A stretch of DNA of 8,417 bases. Source: CAVAWX01 sp963614215 (GTDB lineage: Bacteria > Actinomycetota > Coriobacteriia > Coriobacteriales > QAMH01). Where the stretch lies: positions 1 through 8,417 of the forward strand of contig CAVECB010000047.1 of assembly GCA_963614215.1 (NCBI GenBank). The letters run 5' to 3'. Each line of letters begins with the position of its first letter. Positions within the stretch are counted from its first letter, which is position 1. The notes beneath the pieces were generated by a model that saw only the letters and a program-made list of their open reading frames with translations, made no database searches and was not told where the DNA came from. Position numbers and translations under genes: made by a program. Positions 1 to 7,900 of the stretch are shown piece after piece.

Positions 1-61
<61 letters not shown>

Positions 62-65
62 AAGC

Positions 66-81
66 GACTGCCGAAGCAGTC
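66..81 (-). other. UUCG-tetraloop hairpin next to 16S 5' end
   Basis: The minus strand reads GACTGC-TTCG-GCAGTC, a perfect six-pair stem closed by C(UUCG)G, the very stable tetraloop class. It ends about four bases before the inferred mature 16S start. It may fix the end of the leader for ribonuclease processing or insulate the 16S 5' end from the leader; that role is inferred. Confidence 0.8.
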
Positions 82-103
82 AAATTCAATGTGAGATGAT
101 GTC

Positions 104-139
104 CCGGATGTTTTCCCCGCTCTCACGGGGAAGGTCCGG
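104..139 (-). other. leader stem-loop, two-part
   Basis: The inner stem TTCCCCG / CGGGGAA (113-119 with 126-132) encloses the six-base loop 120-125. An outer five-pair stem, CCGGA (104-108) with TCCGG (135-139), extends it across a small asymmetric internal loop. On the minus strand it forms an equivalent RNA hairpin. It could be part of the RNase III processing region of pre-16S, but the partner trailer is outside the window. Confidence 0.65.
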
Positions 140-183
140 ATGCGGTTCGTAAATGAACCGTCTTGCTTGAAAAAGTTTAGGAA

Positions 184-204
184 TCCTTTTCATCGTGAAA
201 AGGA
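184..204 (-). other. leader hairpin, 9-pair stem
   Basis: TCCTTTTCA (184-192) and TGAAAAGGA (196-204) are perfect inverted repeats around a three-base loop. In the transcript it follows the boxA-like element by about a dozen bases. It has no T-run after it, so it is not an intrinsic terminator. It is probably a structural element of the rRNA leader. Confidence 0.7.
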
Positions 205-216
205 CGGGATCCTCAT

Positions 217-230
217 GTTCTTCAAAGAAC
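217..230 (-). promoter_or_regulatory. boxA-like antitermination element
   Basis: The minus strand reads GTTCTTTGAAGAAC, containing TTCTTTGA, a close match to the bacterial rRNA boxA core (consensus about TGCTCTTTGA). In known systems the NusB-NusE (S10) pair binds boxA in RNA to prevent premature termination in rRNA operons. Its place in the leader, after a hairpin and before 16S, fits. Unusually, the 14 bases form an inverted repeat (GTTCTT-CA-AAGAAC). Confidence 0.7.
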
Positions 231-280
231 GTTTGGCTTGTAAAACTTGTTCGTCACAGTATCCGATTTTCAAGGTTCTC

Positions 281-300
281 CGCAGGTCTTTCGGCCTGCG
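281..300 (-). other. boxB-like hairpin with GAAA loop
   Basis: CGCAGG (281-286) pairs with CCTGCG (295-300). On the minus strand the stem continues, after one C-A mismatch, to a C-G pair closing a GAAA tetraloop. It lies between the rRNA promoter and boxA, where rRNA leaders usually carry a boxB-type stem-loop. Function is inferred from position. Confidence 0.6.
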
Positions 301-345
301 ACTGCGCCGTTTCGGTGTTCGTTCCTGCCCGCGGCGCGAGAAGAT

Positions 346-374
346 ATATTACGCAGGGTGTAGGGGGGTGTCAA
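346..374 (-). promoter_or_regulatory. rRNA operon core promoter
   Basis: On the minus strand there is a perfect -35 box TTGACA (374-369), a 17-base spacer and a -10 box TAATAT (351-346). The expected start site is near 339. The region just after the -10 is GC-rich (CTTCTCGCGCC), as is usual for strongly growth-rate-controlled rRNA promoters. The spacer contains a run of six C. No second rRNA promoter was found downstream in the leader. Confidence 0.88.
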
Positions 375-375
375 G

Positions 376-403
376 AACTTTTTTGAGAAATTTCAAAAAT
401 TTT
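376..403 (-). promoter_or_regulatory. A/T-rich UP-like element with dyad
   Basis: Immediately upstream of the rRNA -35 box is a strongly A/T-rich stretch in an otherwise GC-rich genome, placed where the RNA polymerase alpha C-terminal domain binds UP elements. It also contains an inverted repeat: TTTTTGA (380-386) and TCAAAAA (393-399) around six bases. The dyad may be a by-product of A and T runs or a binding site. Confidence 0.65.
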
Positions 404-474
404 GGGCGCAAACTCAATTTCCCCAGCTCAGACGCTGTATCGCTTCGAGAAAAAACTTTGGCCGCCGCGCACTC

Positions 475-489
475 GCGCCCGAGGGGCGC
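475..489 (-). terminator. possible clpB 3' hairpin with distant T-run
   Basis: GCGCCC (475-480) and GGGCGC (484-489) form a six-pair, three-base-loop hairpin. On the minus strand a run of six T (455-450) follows, but 19 bases downstream, too far for a textbook intrinsic terminator. It lies between clpB and the rRNA promoter, where transcription must end or be insulated. Confidence 0.3.
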
Positions 490-556
490 CCGGAAGGAAC
501 GGCGCGTGCAGTCGCCGCCCCTTCCCAGTTCATCCACTCCGTGCCTAGACCCCCAC

Positions 557-579
557 GGACGCCCGGCCATGCCGCGTCC
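557..579 (-). terminator. hairpin shortly after clpB stop
   Basis: GGACGC (557-562) pairs with GCGTCC (574-579) and, across a two-base bulge, GGC (565-567) with GCC (571-573) around CAT. The nine-pair stem starts 22 bases after the clpB stop codon. There is no T-run, so if it defines the clpB mRNA 3' end it would act with Rho or as a nuclease barrier. Confidence 0.35.
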
Positions 580-601
580 CCGCAAATGCCCGGTGGAGCC
601 G

Positions 602-3247
602 CTATGCCCCCACGGGCGCCTGCACGGTGGTCGTGTAGCCGCCGCCCGCGCCCAGCGCATCGGCGCCCGCGCCCGCAGCACCGTCGTCGAAGTCGATGAC
701 GAGCGTGTCGCCCTCGCGCACGCGCCCGGCCACTATCTCGCCTGCCGCGCGGTCGGCCACCTGGTGTTGCACGAGGCGCTTTAACGGCCTAGCGCCAAAC
801 ACCGGATCGTAGCCGTCCATGGCCAGCCGCTCGCGCGCCGCCGGCGTGACCTCCAACTTGATGCGCCGGTCGGCCAGACGCCCGGCCACGTCGGCCAACT
901 GCAGGTCCACGATCTGCTCCAGGTCGCCGATGTCTAGGCTCGCAAACTCGATGATCTCGTCGATGCGGTTCAAGAACTCGGGCCTGAAGGTCGCCCGCAG
1001 CGCCTGCTCTATTTGCGCCTTGCGCGCCTCTTCGCCCGCGCCGGCCTCCTCGGCGGCCTGGATGGCCTGGCTGCCCACGTTGCTCGTCATGACGATGATC
1101 GTGTTCTTGAAGCTGACCACGCGGCCCTGCCCGTCGGTCAAACGCCCGTCGTCGAGCACCTGCAGCAGCACGTTGAACACGTCGGGGTGCGCCTTTTCCA
1201 CCTCGTCGAGCAACACGACGCTATAGGGCCTGCGGCGTACGGCCTCGGTCAGCTGGCCGCCCTCTTCGTAGCCGACGTATCCCGGGGGTGCTCCGATCAG
1301 GCGCTGCACCGAGAACTTCTCCATATACTCGGACATGTCGATGCGCACGACGGCCTTGTCGCTGTCGAAGAGCAACTCGGCCAAGCGCTTGGTCAGCTCC
1401 GTCTTGCCCACGCCGGTCGGCCCCAAAAACAGGAAGCTGCCGATGGGCTGGTTGGGGTCGGACAGCCCCGCGCGGCTGCGGCGCACGGCGGCCGCCACGG
1501 CAGACACCGCCTCGTCTTGGCCGATGATGCGCTCGTGCAAGCGGTCTTCCAGCCCCGCGAGCTTGGCCATCTCGCCTTCCATCATCTTCGAGACGGGCAC
1601 GCCGGTCCAGTTGCTGACCACGTCGGCGATGTCTTCGGCCGTGACCTCCTCTTTCAACAGCCCGTCCGCGCCCGCCTGCTTATCCTCGACGGCGCGCGTG
1701 GCCGCTTCCAACTCGGCTTGCAGCTGCGGGATCTTCGCAAAGCGAATCTCGGATGCCGCCGACAAATCGCCGTCGCGGGTGAAGCGCTCCTCGTCGTAGT
1801 GTGCCTGGTCGATGGCCGCCTTCAGCTCCTGCACGCGGTTGATGGCGTCCTTTTCGTTGGCCCACTGCGCGCGCTGGCGGTCCAGCTCCTGGCGCGCCTC
1901 GGCGATCTGGCCACGCAGCTCGTCTAGGCGCTCCTTGGAAGCGGCGTCTTCTTCCTTCATCAGTGCCTGCTCCTCGATCTGCATCTGCGTGAGGTTGCGG
2001 TCGAGCAGGTCAATCTCTTCGGGCATCGAGTCGATCTCCATGCGCAGGCGGCTGCCGGCCTCGTCCACGAGGTCGATGGCCTTGTCGGGCAGGAAGCGGT
2101 CCGTGATGTAGCGGTTGGACAGCTCGGCTGCCGCGACGATGGCCGCGTCCTGGATGCGCACGCCGTGGTGAATCTCGTACTTCTCCTTGATGCCGCGCAA
2201 GATCGAGATGGTGTCCTCGACGCCGGGCTCTTCAACCATGACGGGCTGGAACCTGCGCTCGAGCGCCGAATCCTTCTCTATATACTTGCGGTACTCGTCG
2301 AGGGTCGTTGCGCCGATGGCGTGCAGCTCGCCGCGTGCCAGGGCCGGCTTGAGCATATTGCCCGCGTCCAGGCTGCCCTCACTCGCGCCCGCGCCCACGA
2401 TCGTGTGCAGCTCGTCGATGAACAAGATAATCTTGCCGTCGGATTCACCCACCTCGCGCAAGACGGCCTTCAAGCGATCCTCGAACTCGCCGCGGTATTT
2501 CGCGCCGGCCACAAGCGCCCCCATGTCGAGGGCCACGACCTCGCGGTCACGCAGGGTGGAGGGCACGTCGCCGTTGACGATGCGCTGCGCCAGCCCCTCG
2601 ACGATGGCCGTCTTGCCCACGCCCGGCTCGCCGATGAGCACGGGGTTGTTCTTCGTGCGGCGGCTCAAGACCTGGATGGTGTGGCGGATCTCGTCGTTGC
2701 GCCCGATGACGGGGTCGAGCTTGCCCTCGCGCGCGGCCTCAGTCAGGTTCTGGCCGTATTGCGACAGAGCCTCGAATTGCGTTTTGCCCTCGCGGTCGGT
2801 CACGCGCGTGTCGCCGCGCAGCTCGTCGTAGACCTGCTCGATGCGCTTTTTGGTGATGCCGGCCACGGACAAGAGCTTGCCCGCGTCGCCTTTGTCGCCC
2901 GCGAGCGCGATGAGCAGATGCTCGGTCGTCGCGAAGGCGTCGCCCATCTTCTCGGCGCCCTTCACGGCGGCGTCCACCACGTCGGCCAGCGCGTCGCCGG
3001 CACGCGGCATGCTACGCGAGCCGCTCACCTTCGGGGCGGCCTCGATGGCGCGGTCCACCTCGGCAGACAGCATCGCCGTGTCCGCGCCGATGCGCTCGAT
3101 GATGGCGTTCAGATTGCCCTCATGCGCATCAAGCAGCGCCTTCAGCAGGTGCACGGGCTCGACTTGGGCCGCCTCGGCATCGGCCGCGATGGTCACGGAA
3201 TTTTGCAGGGCCTCTTGGGCCGTCACTGCCAGTTTGTCTATTCTCAT
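602..3247 (-). CDS. clpB: ATP-dependent disaggregase ClpB (Hsp100)
   Basis: Encodes an 881-residue cytoplasmic hexameric AAA+ disaggregase that, with DnaK, threads proteins out of aggregates. All domains are present: Clp N-domain (about 1-145); first AAA+ ring with Walker A GEPGVGKT (206-213), pore loop KYRG (250-253), Walker B ending IDEL (277-280) and arginine-finger region ERRF (330-333); coiled-coil middle domain (about 408-530), which DnaK contacts in known ClpB; second AAA+ ring with Walker A GPTGVGKT (609-616), pore loop GYVGY (656-660) and DE at 681-682; and a C-terminal domain. The middle domain and the absence of a ClpP-binding loop separate it from ClpA/ClpC. It exceeds E. coli ClpB (857) mainly by a Gly/Ala-rich tail (about 856-881). 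The ATG at 3247 is preferred: AGAGAGG lies 9 bases upstream. An ATG at 3256 abuts that SD, and a TTG at 3271 is weaker. It follows hspR by 191 bases with no clear own promoter, so co-transcription is likely. Confidence 0.97.
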   Translation of the reverse strand: MRIDKLAVTAQEALQNSVTIAADAEAAQVEPVHLLKALLDAHEGNLNAIIERIGADTAMLSAEVDRAIEAAPKVSGSRSMPRAGDALADVVDAAVKGAEKMGDAFATTEHLLIALAGDKGDAGKLLSVAGITKKRIEQVYDELRGDTRVTDREGKTQFEALSQYGQNLTEAAREGKLDPVIGRNDEIRHTIQVLSRRTKNNPVLIGEPGVGKTAIVEGLAQRIVNGDVPSTLRDREVVALDMGALVAGAKYRGEFEDRLKAVLREVGESDGKIILFIDELHTIVGAGASEGSLDAGNMLKPALARGELHAIGATTLDEYRKYIEKDSALERRFQPVMVEEPGVEDTISILRGIKEKYEIHHGVRIQDAAIVAAAELSNRYITDRFLPDKAIDLVDEAGSRLRMEIDSMPEEIDLLDRNLTQMQIEEQALMKEEDAASKERLDELRGQIAEARQELDRQRAQWANEKDAINRVQELKAAIDQAHYDEERFTRDGDLSAASEIRFAKIPQLQAELEAATRAVEDKQAGADGLLKEEVTAEDIADVVSNWTGVPVSKMMEGEMAKLAGLEDRLHERIIGQDEAVSAVAAAVRRSRAGLSDPNQPIGSFLFLGPTGVGKTELTKRLAELLFDSDKAVVRIDMSEYMEKFSVQRLIGAPPGYVGYEEGGQLTEAVRRRPYSVVLLDEVEKAHPDVFNVLLQVLDDGRLTDGQGRVVSFKNTIIVMTSNVGSQAIQAAEEAGAGEEARKAQIEQALRATFRPEFLNRIDEIIEFASLDIGDLEQIVDLQLADVAGRLADRRIKLEVTPAARERLAMDGYDPVFGARPLKRLVQHQVADRAAGEIVAGRVREGDTLVIDFDDGAAGAGADALGAGGGYTTTVQAPVGA

Positions 3248-3286
3248 GTCAATCATCCTCTCTGTATTCAATTGTCCTCGCGCGGC

Positions 3287-3298
3287 CCGCCCGGGCGG
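3287..3298. repeat. 12-bp GC palindrome upstream of clpB
   Basis: CCGCCCGGGCGG is a perfect palindrome about 40 bases upstream of the clpB start. In RNA it would form a short GC stem ahead of the clpB ribosome-binding site. It does not resemble the HAIR operator consensus of HspR, and it may simply reflect GC-rich composition. Confidence 0.5.
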
Positions 3299-3404
3299 TT
3301 TCGGCCGGTGCTACTGGCCCGGCGCTCCTGCCTGCCTGCCTACCCACCGGCTGTCCCGCCGCAGGTCGCGCGTTTGTTCCATGGTGAAGAAGGTGGCCGC
3401 GCCT

Positions 3405-3416
3405 CGTCGCGCGACG
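3405..3416. repeat. 12-bp palindrome after hspR
   Basis: CGTCGCGCGACG is a perfect palindrome starting 22 bases after the hspR stop. It has no T-run, so it is not an intrinsic terminator. Together with 3287-3298 it makes the hspR-clpB gap rich in potential RNA structure, which could stabilise or separate mRNA segments. Confidence 0.5.
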
Positions 3417-3438
3417 CGCCCTCCTCGCCCGCCGTCCC

Positions 3439-3876
3439 CTATTCGCCGATCGCCTCGCCGCCCAGCAGCTCGTCGATGGCCTCGGGGCTTGCCGCCTCGC
3501 CCAGCATGCGCGCGTGGTTGGGCTTGTTCACCAGGTTGCGGATGGTCGCCCGCACCTGCATCTCGCGCAGCTGGTCGGCGGCCTGCTGCATCTGCTCACG
3601 CAGCTCGTCGGCCTCGCGTCGCAGCTCGTCCATGCGCTCGCGCATGTCGAGTATGCGGATGACGCCGGCCAAATTGATGCCCTCGTCGGTCAGCTGGCTG
3701 ATCAGCTCCAGGCGCTCGACGTCGGCCTGCGAGTACATGCGCGTGTTGCCGCCCGTGCGCTTGGGCTTCACCAGCCCCTTGCTTTCGTAGATGCGCAGGG
3801 TCTGCGGGTGAAGGCCCGCCAGGTCTGCCGCCACGCTGATCATGTACAGCGGCTTGTTCTTGTCTGCTTTCGCCAT
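3439..3876 (-). CDS. hspR: heat-shock repressor HspR (MerR family)
   Basis: Encodes a 145-residue DNA-binding repressor of the dnaK operon. A MerR-type winged helix-turn-helix covers about 10-80: MISVAADLAGLHPQTLRIYE (12-31), then a wing with GGNTRMYS (42-49), then DEGINLAGVIRILDM (64-78). Segments GLHPQTLR and DEGINLAG are hallmarks of the HspR subgroup. A charged coiled coil for dimerisation follows (about 78-112) and then a short tail. In Streptomyces, HspR binds the HAIR repeat (CTTGAGT-N7-ACTCAAG) with DnaK as co-repressor; a degenerate HAIR-like site lies on the dnaK promoter here. The ATG at 3876 is chosen because GGAAAGG lies about 7 bases upstream and homology begins at once; the frame stays open to 4104, but that extension is Arg/Ala-rich and runs into the 3' end of dnaJ. 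It sits 74 bases after dnaJ, so it is likely autoregulated within the operon. Confidence 0.95.
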   Translation of the reverse strand: MAKADKNKPLYMISVAADLAGLHPQTLRIYESKGLVKPKRTGGNTRMYSQADVERLELISQLTDEGINLAGVIRILDMRERMDELRREADELREQMQQAADQLREMQVRATIRNLVNKPNHARMLGEAASPEAIDELLGGEAIGE

Positions 3877-3909
3877 CGTCTCGCCTTTCCTCGCCGGGCT
3901 TTGCGCCGT

Positions 3910-3919
3910 GCCACGTGGC
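3910..3919. repeat. 10-bp palindrome in dnaJ-hspR gap
   Basis: GCCACGTGGC is a perfect palindrome in the 74-base gap between dnaJ and hspR, about 34 bases upstream of the hspR start. It could be an RNA hairpin affecting hspR expression or a protein site. There is no promoter-like pair of boxes near it. Confidence 0.4.
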
Positions 3920-3950
3920 GCGCGTCGCGCGGCTTCTTGTCGTGCGACTT

Positions 3951-4934
3951 TTACGCGTGCGCCGCCACGGCCTCGTCTATCACCGCGCGCATCTTTTCGC
4001 CCGCGCCGCCGCCTGCCTCCGCAAATGCCTGCAGCGCCTTTTTCTGCTCGGCGTTCAGGCTCTTCGGCACGCGCACGCACAGGCGCACCTTCAGATCGCC
4101 GCAACCCGAACCTTTAAGCTTTGGGGCGCCCTTGCCCTTCACCCGCAGCGTCGCGCCGTCCTGGCTGCCGGCCGGCACGCGCAGCTTCACCTTCGTGCCG
4201 TCGGGCGCGGGCACCACGACCGTCGCGCCCAGCGCCGCCTCGTCAAAACTCACGGGCAGCTGCAAGACCACGTCGGCCTTCGCGCGCGTGTAAAACGGGT
4301 GCTCGGCGATGTGCGTGACAACGACCAGGTCGCCGCGCTTGCCGCCGTTTTTGCCGTACTCGCCCTTCTCGTGGTAGCGCAGCTTGCCGCCTTCCACCGC
4401 GCCGGCCGGCACCTTCACGTTGATGGACTGCTCCTGGCCGTTGGACGGGATGCGGATGGTGACCTTTTTCGTCGTGCCGGAAAACGCCTCGGCAAACGTC
4501 AGGTTGAGGTCGACCTGCAGGTCCTGGCCTTTACGTGCGCGGTTGATGTTGAAGTCCCAGTTCGATCCGAACGCGCCCTCGCCGCTGCGTATGTTGTCGA
4601 AGATGTCGCCGAAATCGAAGTCGGAAAAGCCCCCGCCGAAGCCGGAGCCATCGCCGCGGTAGGTGTAGGTGCGCCTGCCGCCGCGTCCGCCACCGCAGCC
4701 GCCGCCCGGTCCGCAAGAGAAATCGCCCACCGCGCCGAAACGGTCGTACTGGGCGCGTTTCTTCTCGTCGCCCAAGACCTCGTAGGCCTCGTTGACCTCC
4801 TTGAACTTCTCCTCGTCGCCGCCGGCGTCCGGGTGGAACTTTTGCGCCTGCTTGCGAAACGCCTTCTTTATCTCGTCGGCAGAAGCGCCTTTTTCCACAC
4901 CGAGGACGTCGTAGTAGCTCTTCTTCTGTGCCAT
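3951..4934 (-). CDS. dnaJ: DnaJ-family J-protein lacking the zinc finger (CbpA-like)
   Basis: Encodes a 327-residue DnaK co-chaperone that delivers substrates and stimulates DnaK ATPase. The J-domain (about 5-67) carries HPD at 34-36 and ends YDRFG. A Gly-rich linker with Gly/Phe repeats follows (about 68-125; two Cys at 74 and 80), then two beta-rich substrate-binding domains (about 137-210 and 211-290) and a short C-terminal region. The four CxxCxGxG repeats of classical DnaJ are absent, so this is a class B (CbpA-type) J-protein rather than full DnaJ (E. coli 376 aa). Of two in-frame starts, ATG at 4934 is favoured: AGGTG lies 6 bases upstream, whereas for GTG at 4943 the SD is too close. 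It lies 99 bases after grpE, behind a terminator-like hairpin, and is followed by hspR. The family is certain; the symbol could equally be cbpA. Confidence 0.94.
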   Translation of the reverse strand: MAQKKSYYDVLGVEKGASADEIKKAFRKQAQKFHPDAGGDEEKFKEVNEAYEVLGDEKKRAQYDRFGAVGDFSCGPGGGCGGGRGGRRTYTYRGDGSGFGGGFSDFDFGDIFDNIRSGEGAFGSNWDFNINRARKGQDLQVDLNLTFAEAFSGTTKKVTIRIPSNGQEQSINVKVPAGAVEGGKLRYHEKGEYGKNGGKRGDLVVVTHIAEHPFYTRAKADVVLQLPVSFDEAALGATVVVPAPDGTKVKLRVPAGSQDGATLRVKGKGAPKLKGSGCGDLKVRLCVRVPKSLNAEQKKALQAFAEAGGGAGEKMRAVIDEAVAAHA

Positions 4935-4962
4935 AGCGCTCACCTACCTTCTCTTTGCTCGT

Positions 4963-4990
4963 AAAAACGAAACGCGCCTTTCAAAGCGCG
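4963..4990 (-). terminator. intra-operon terminator-like hairpin, grpE-dnaJ
   Basis: On the minus strand CGCGCTT-TGAA-AGGCGCG (4990-4973) forms a seven-pair stem (one G-U) with a four-base loop, followed at once by TTTCGTTTTT (4972-4963). This is close to a textbook intrinsic terminator, with the T-run broken by CG. It starts 44 bases after the grpE stop and ends 28 bases before the dnaJ start, leaving no room for a separate dnaJ promoter downstream. Partial read-through (attenuation) is the natural reading. A second small dyad, TCGT-AAAA-ACGA (4959-4970), overlaps the T-run. Confidence 0.65.
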
Positions 4991-4998
4991 CCCCGTCG

Positions 4999-5030
4999 TG
5001 TCCTTGCCGTCTGTCCTTGCCTGCCTGCCT
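4999..5030. repeat. short direct repeats after grpE
   Basis: TGTCCTTGCC occurs twice, at 4999-5008 and 5012-5021, and runs into TGCCTGCCTGCCT (5018-5030), a TGCC tetranucleotide run. The same 13 bases recur at 3329-3341 in the hspR-clpB gap. No function is evident; slippage-prone spacer sequence is likely. Confidence 0.6.
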
Positions 5031-5033
5031 TCG

Positions 5034-5869
5034 TCAGCCCTCTTGGCCGCCGTCGCCTGCAGGCGCCGCGCCCGTGGCATCTGCGCCGTCGCCTGGCTCG
5101 CGCGCCGGCCCTCCTGTGCTCGTGACCACCATGGCCGGGCGTATGACCTTGTCGCCCATGCGGTAGCCCTGCTGGTAGACCTGCACGACCGTCTCCTCGG
5201 GCACGCTCGCGTCCTCGGTCGTGCCCACCGCCTGGTGGCAGTTCACGTCGAAGGGTTGCGCGTCTGCCTCGACCTGCGAGACCTTGTGCTTGCCCAGGAT
5301 TTGCAAAAACTTCGTCTGCACGGCCTCGACGCCGTCGGCCAGGGTGCCGCCCTCGCCGCTTTCCCGAGCGTGCTTCAAGGCGCGCTCCAGGTCGTCGAGC
5401 ACGGGCAGCAAATCCTTCACGAGGCTTTCCGCCGCACGCGCGCGCTCCGAGTCGCGCTCCGCGCTCGTGCGCTTGCGGAAGTTGTCCCACTCGGCCTGCA
5501 GGCGCGCGTAGCGGTCTTGCAGCTCGGCGGCCTTGTTCTGCGCCGCCTTCAGCAGCTCGTCTGCGAGGTCGGCGCCGTCGGCGTCCTTGCCGGCCGCGTC
5601 TGCACCCGCATCGGAAACCTTGTCGGCGTCCTCGATGGCGTCGGCTTCGGCGTCGGCCGCATCTGCGCCGTCGCCTTCACCTGCCTGCGCGCGCGCCGCA
5701 TCGAAGTCGATGACCTCGGCGGCCACGGCCTCGGCGCCCTCGTTCACGTCAGCCGCGCCAGCAACCTTGCCGGCCGCAGCGCCCGCGGCCTCGGCGGACG
5801 CGACCTGCGCCTCGCCCGCCGCGCCGGCCGCAGCGCCCGCCTTCGGCTCCTTGTCCTCGGCCGCCGTCA

Positions 5870-5870
<1 letters not shown>
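5034..5870 (-). CDS. grpE: nucleotide exchange factor GrpE
   Basis: Encodes a 278-residue dimeric factor that releases ADP from DnaK. Residues 1-100 are a low-complexity, Ala/Asp/Glu-rich, probably disordered tail, much longer than in E. coli GrpE (197 aa total). The coiled-coil dimerisation helix follows (about 104-170; LQAEWDNFRKR at 124-134 and LLPVLDDLERAL at 154-165), then the beta domain that enters the DnaK cleft, with FDVNCHQAV (207-215) and QGYRMGDKVIRPAMV (234-248). The first motif has Val where Pro is common (FDPNxHEA). A Gly/Ala/Asp tail ends the protein. Its ATG shares one base with the dnaK stop (TAATG), implying translational coupling and fixing the start. A hairpin with T-run follows the gene, so dnaK-grpE may be made in excess of the downstream genes. 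Confidence 0.96.
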
Positions 5871-7822
<1,952 letters not shown>

Positions 7823-7858
7823 GTGTATCAGTCCTTTCCATGACTCGTGTAGATGCTC

Positions 7859-7875
7859 TTGTACGCTCGTTACAA
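7859..7875. promoter_or_regulatory. dyad at dnaK -10/start site
   Basis: TTGTA (7859-7863) and TACAA (7871-7875) are perfect inverted repeats around seven bases. The dyad covers part of the dnaK -10 box and the predicted start site, a position where a bound repressor would block initiation. It is not the HAIR consensus, so a link to HspR is only a guess; the arms are short and A/T-rich and could match by chance. Confidence 0.35.
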
Positions 7876-7900
7876 TAAAATCTAAGTCGCTTCATGTCAA
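7872..7900 (-). promoter_or_regulatory. dnaK operon promoter
   Basis: On the minus strand a perfect -35 box TTGACA (7900-7895), a 17-base spacer and a -10 box TATTGT (7877-7872) give a vegetative-sigma promoter. Transcription should start near 7865, leaving a leader of about 43 bases before dnaK. A vegetative promoter held down by HspR is the known mode for this operon type. No CIRCE element (the HrcA operator) is present. Confidence 0.75.

Larger units (their letters stand above)
62..339 (-). other. rRNA operon leader (transcribed, processed)
   Basis: This is the transcribed stretch between the predicted rRNA transcription start (about 339, seven bases after the -10 box) and the mature 16S 5' end. 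It is clearly less GC-rich than the coding regions and has no credible gene. In transcription order it holds a GAAA-loop hairpin (300-281), a boxA-like element (230-217), a nine-pair hairpin (204-184), a longer interrupted hairpin (139-104) and a UUCG-loop hairpin (81-66). The order hairpin then boxA fits the known boxB-boxA order of rRNA antitermination leaders. The half of the 16S processing stem that pairs with the 3' trailer should also lie here but cannot be confirmed without that trailer. Confidence 0.85.

Noticed and set aside
140..784. Plus-strand open frame across the rRNA leader, promoter and clpB 3' end
   Set aside because: It runs through a clear rRNA leader and promoter and then antisense through clpB; composition is not protein-like.
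1013..1927. Plus-strand open frame (304 codons) opposite clpB
   Set aside because: Antisense shadow of conserved ClpB sequence; no start signals and no family resemblance.
3248..3271. Upstream clpB starts (TTG at 3271, ATG at 3256)
   Set aside because: The SD AGAGAGG lies inside this extension directly before the 3256 ATG, so only the ATG at 3247 has normal spacing.
3349..3381. Small open frame (ATG near 3381, minus strand, ~23 codons) in the hspR-clpB gap
   Set aside because: No SD, short, and composition typical of GC-rich spacer.
2165..3790. Long plus-strand open frame (541 codons) opposite clpB and hspR
   Set aside because: It crosses two well-supported genes and a gap in antisense, has no SD, and its product is an Arg/Ala/Leu/His/Val-rich composition typical of the opposite strand of GC-rich genes.
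3439..4104. Longer hspR start at 4104
   Set aside because: The extra 76 residues are Arg/Ala/Gly-rich, overlap the 3' end of dnaJ and lack family similarity; the ATG at 3876 has a good SD and starts at the conserved domain.
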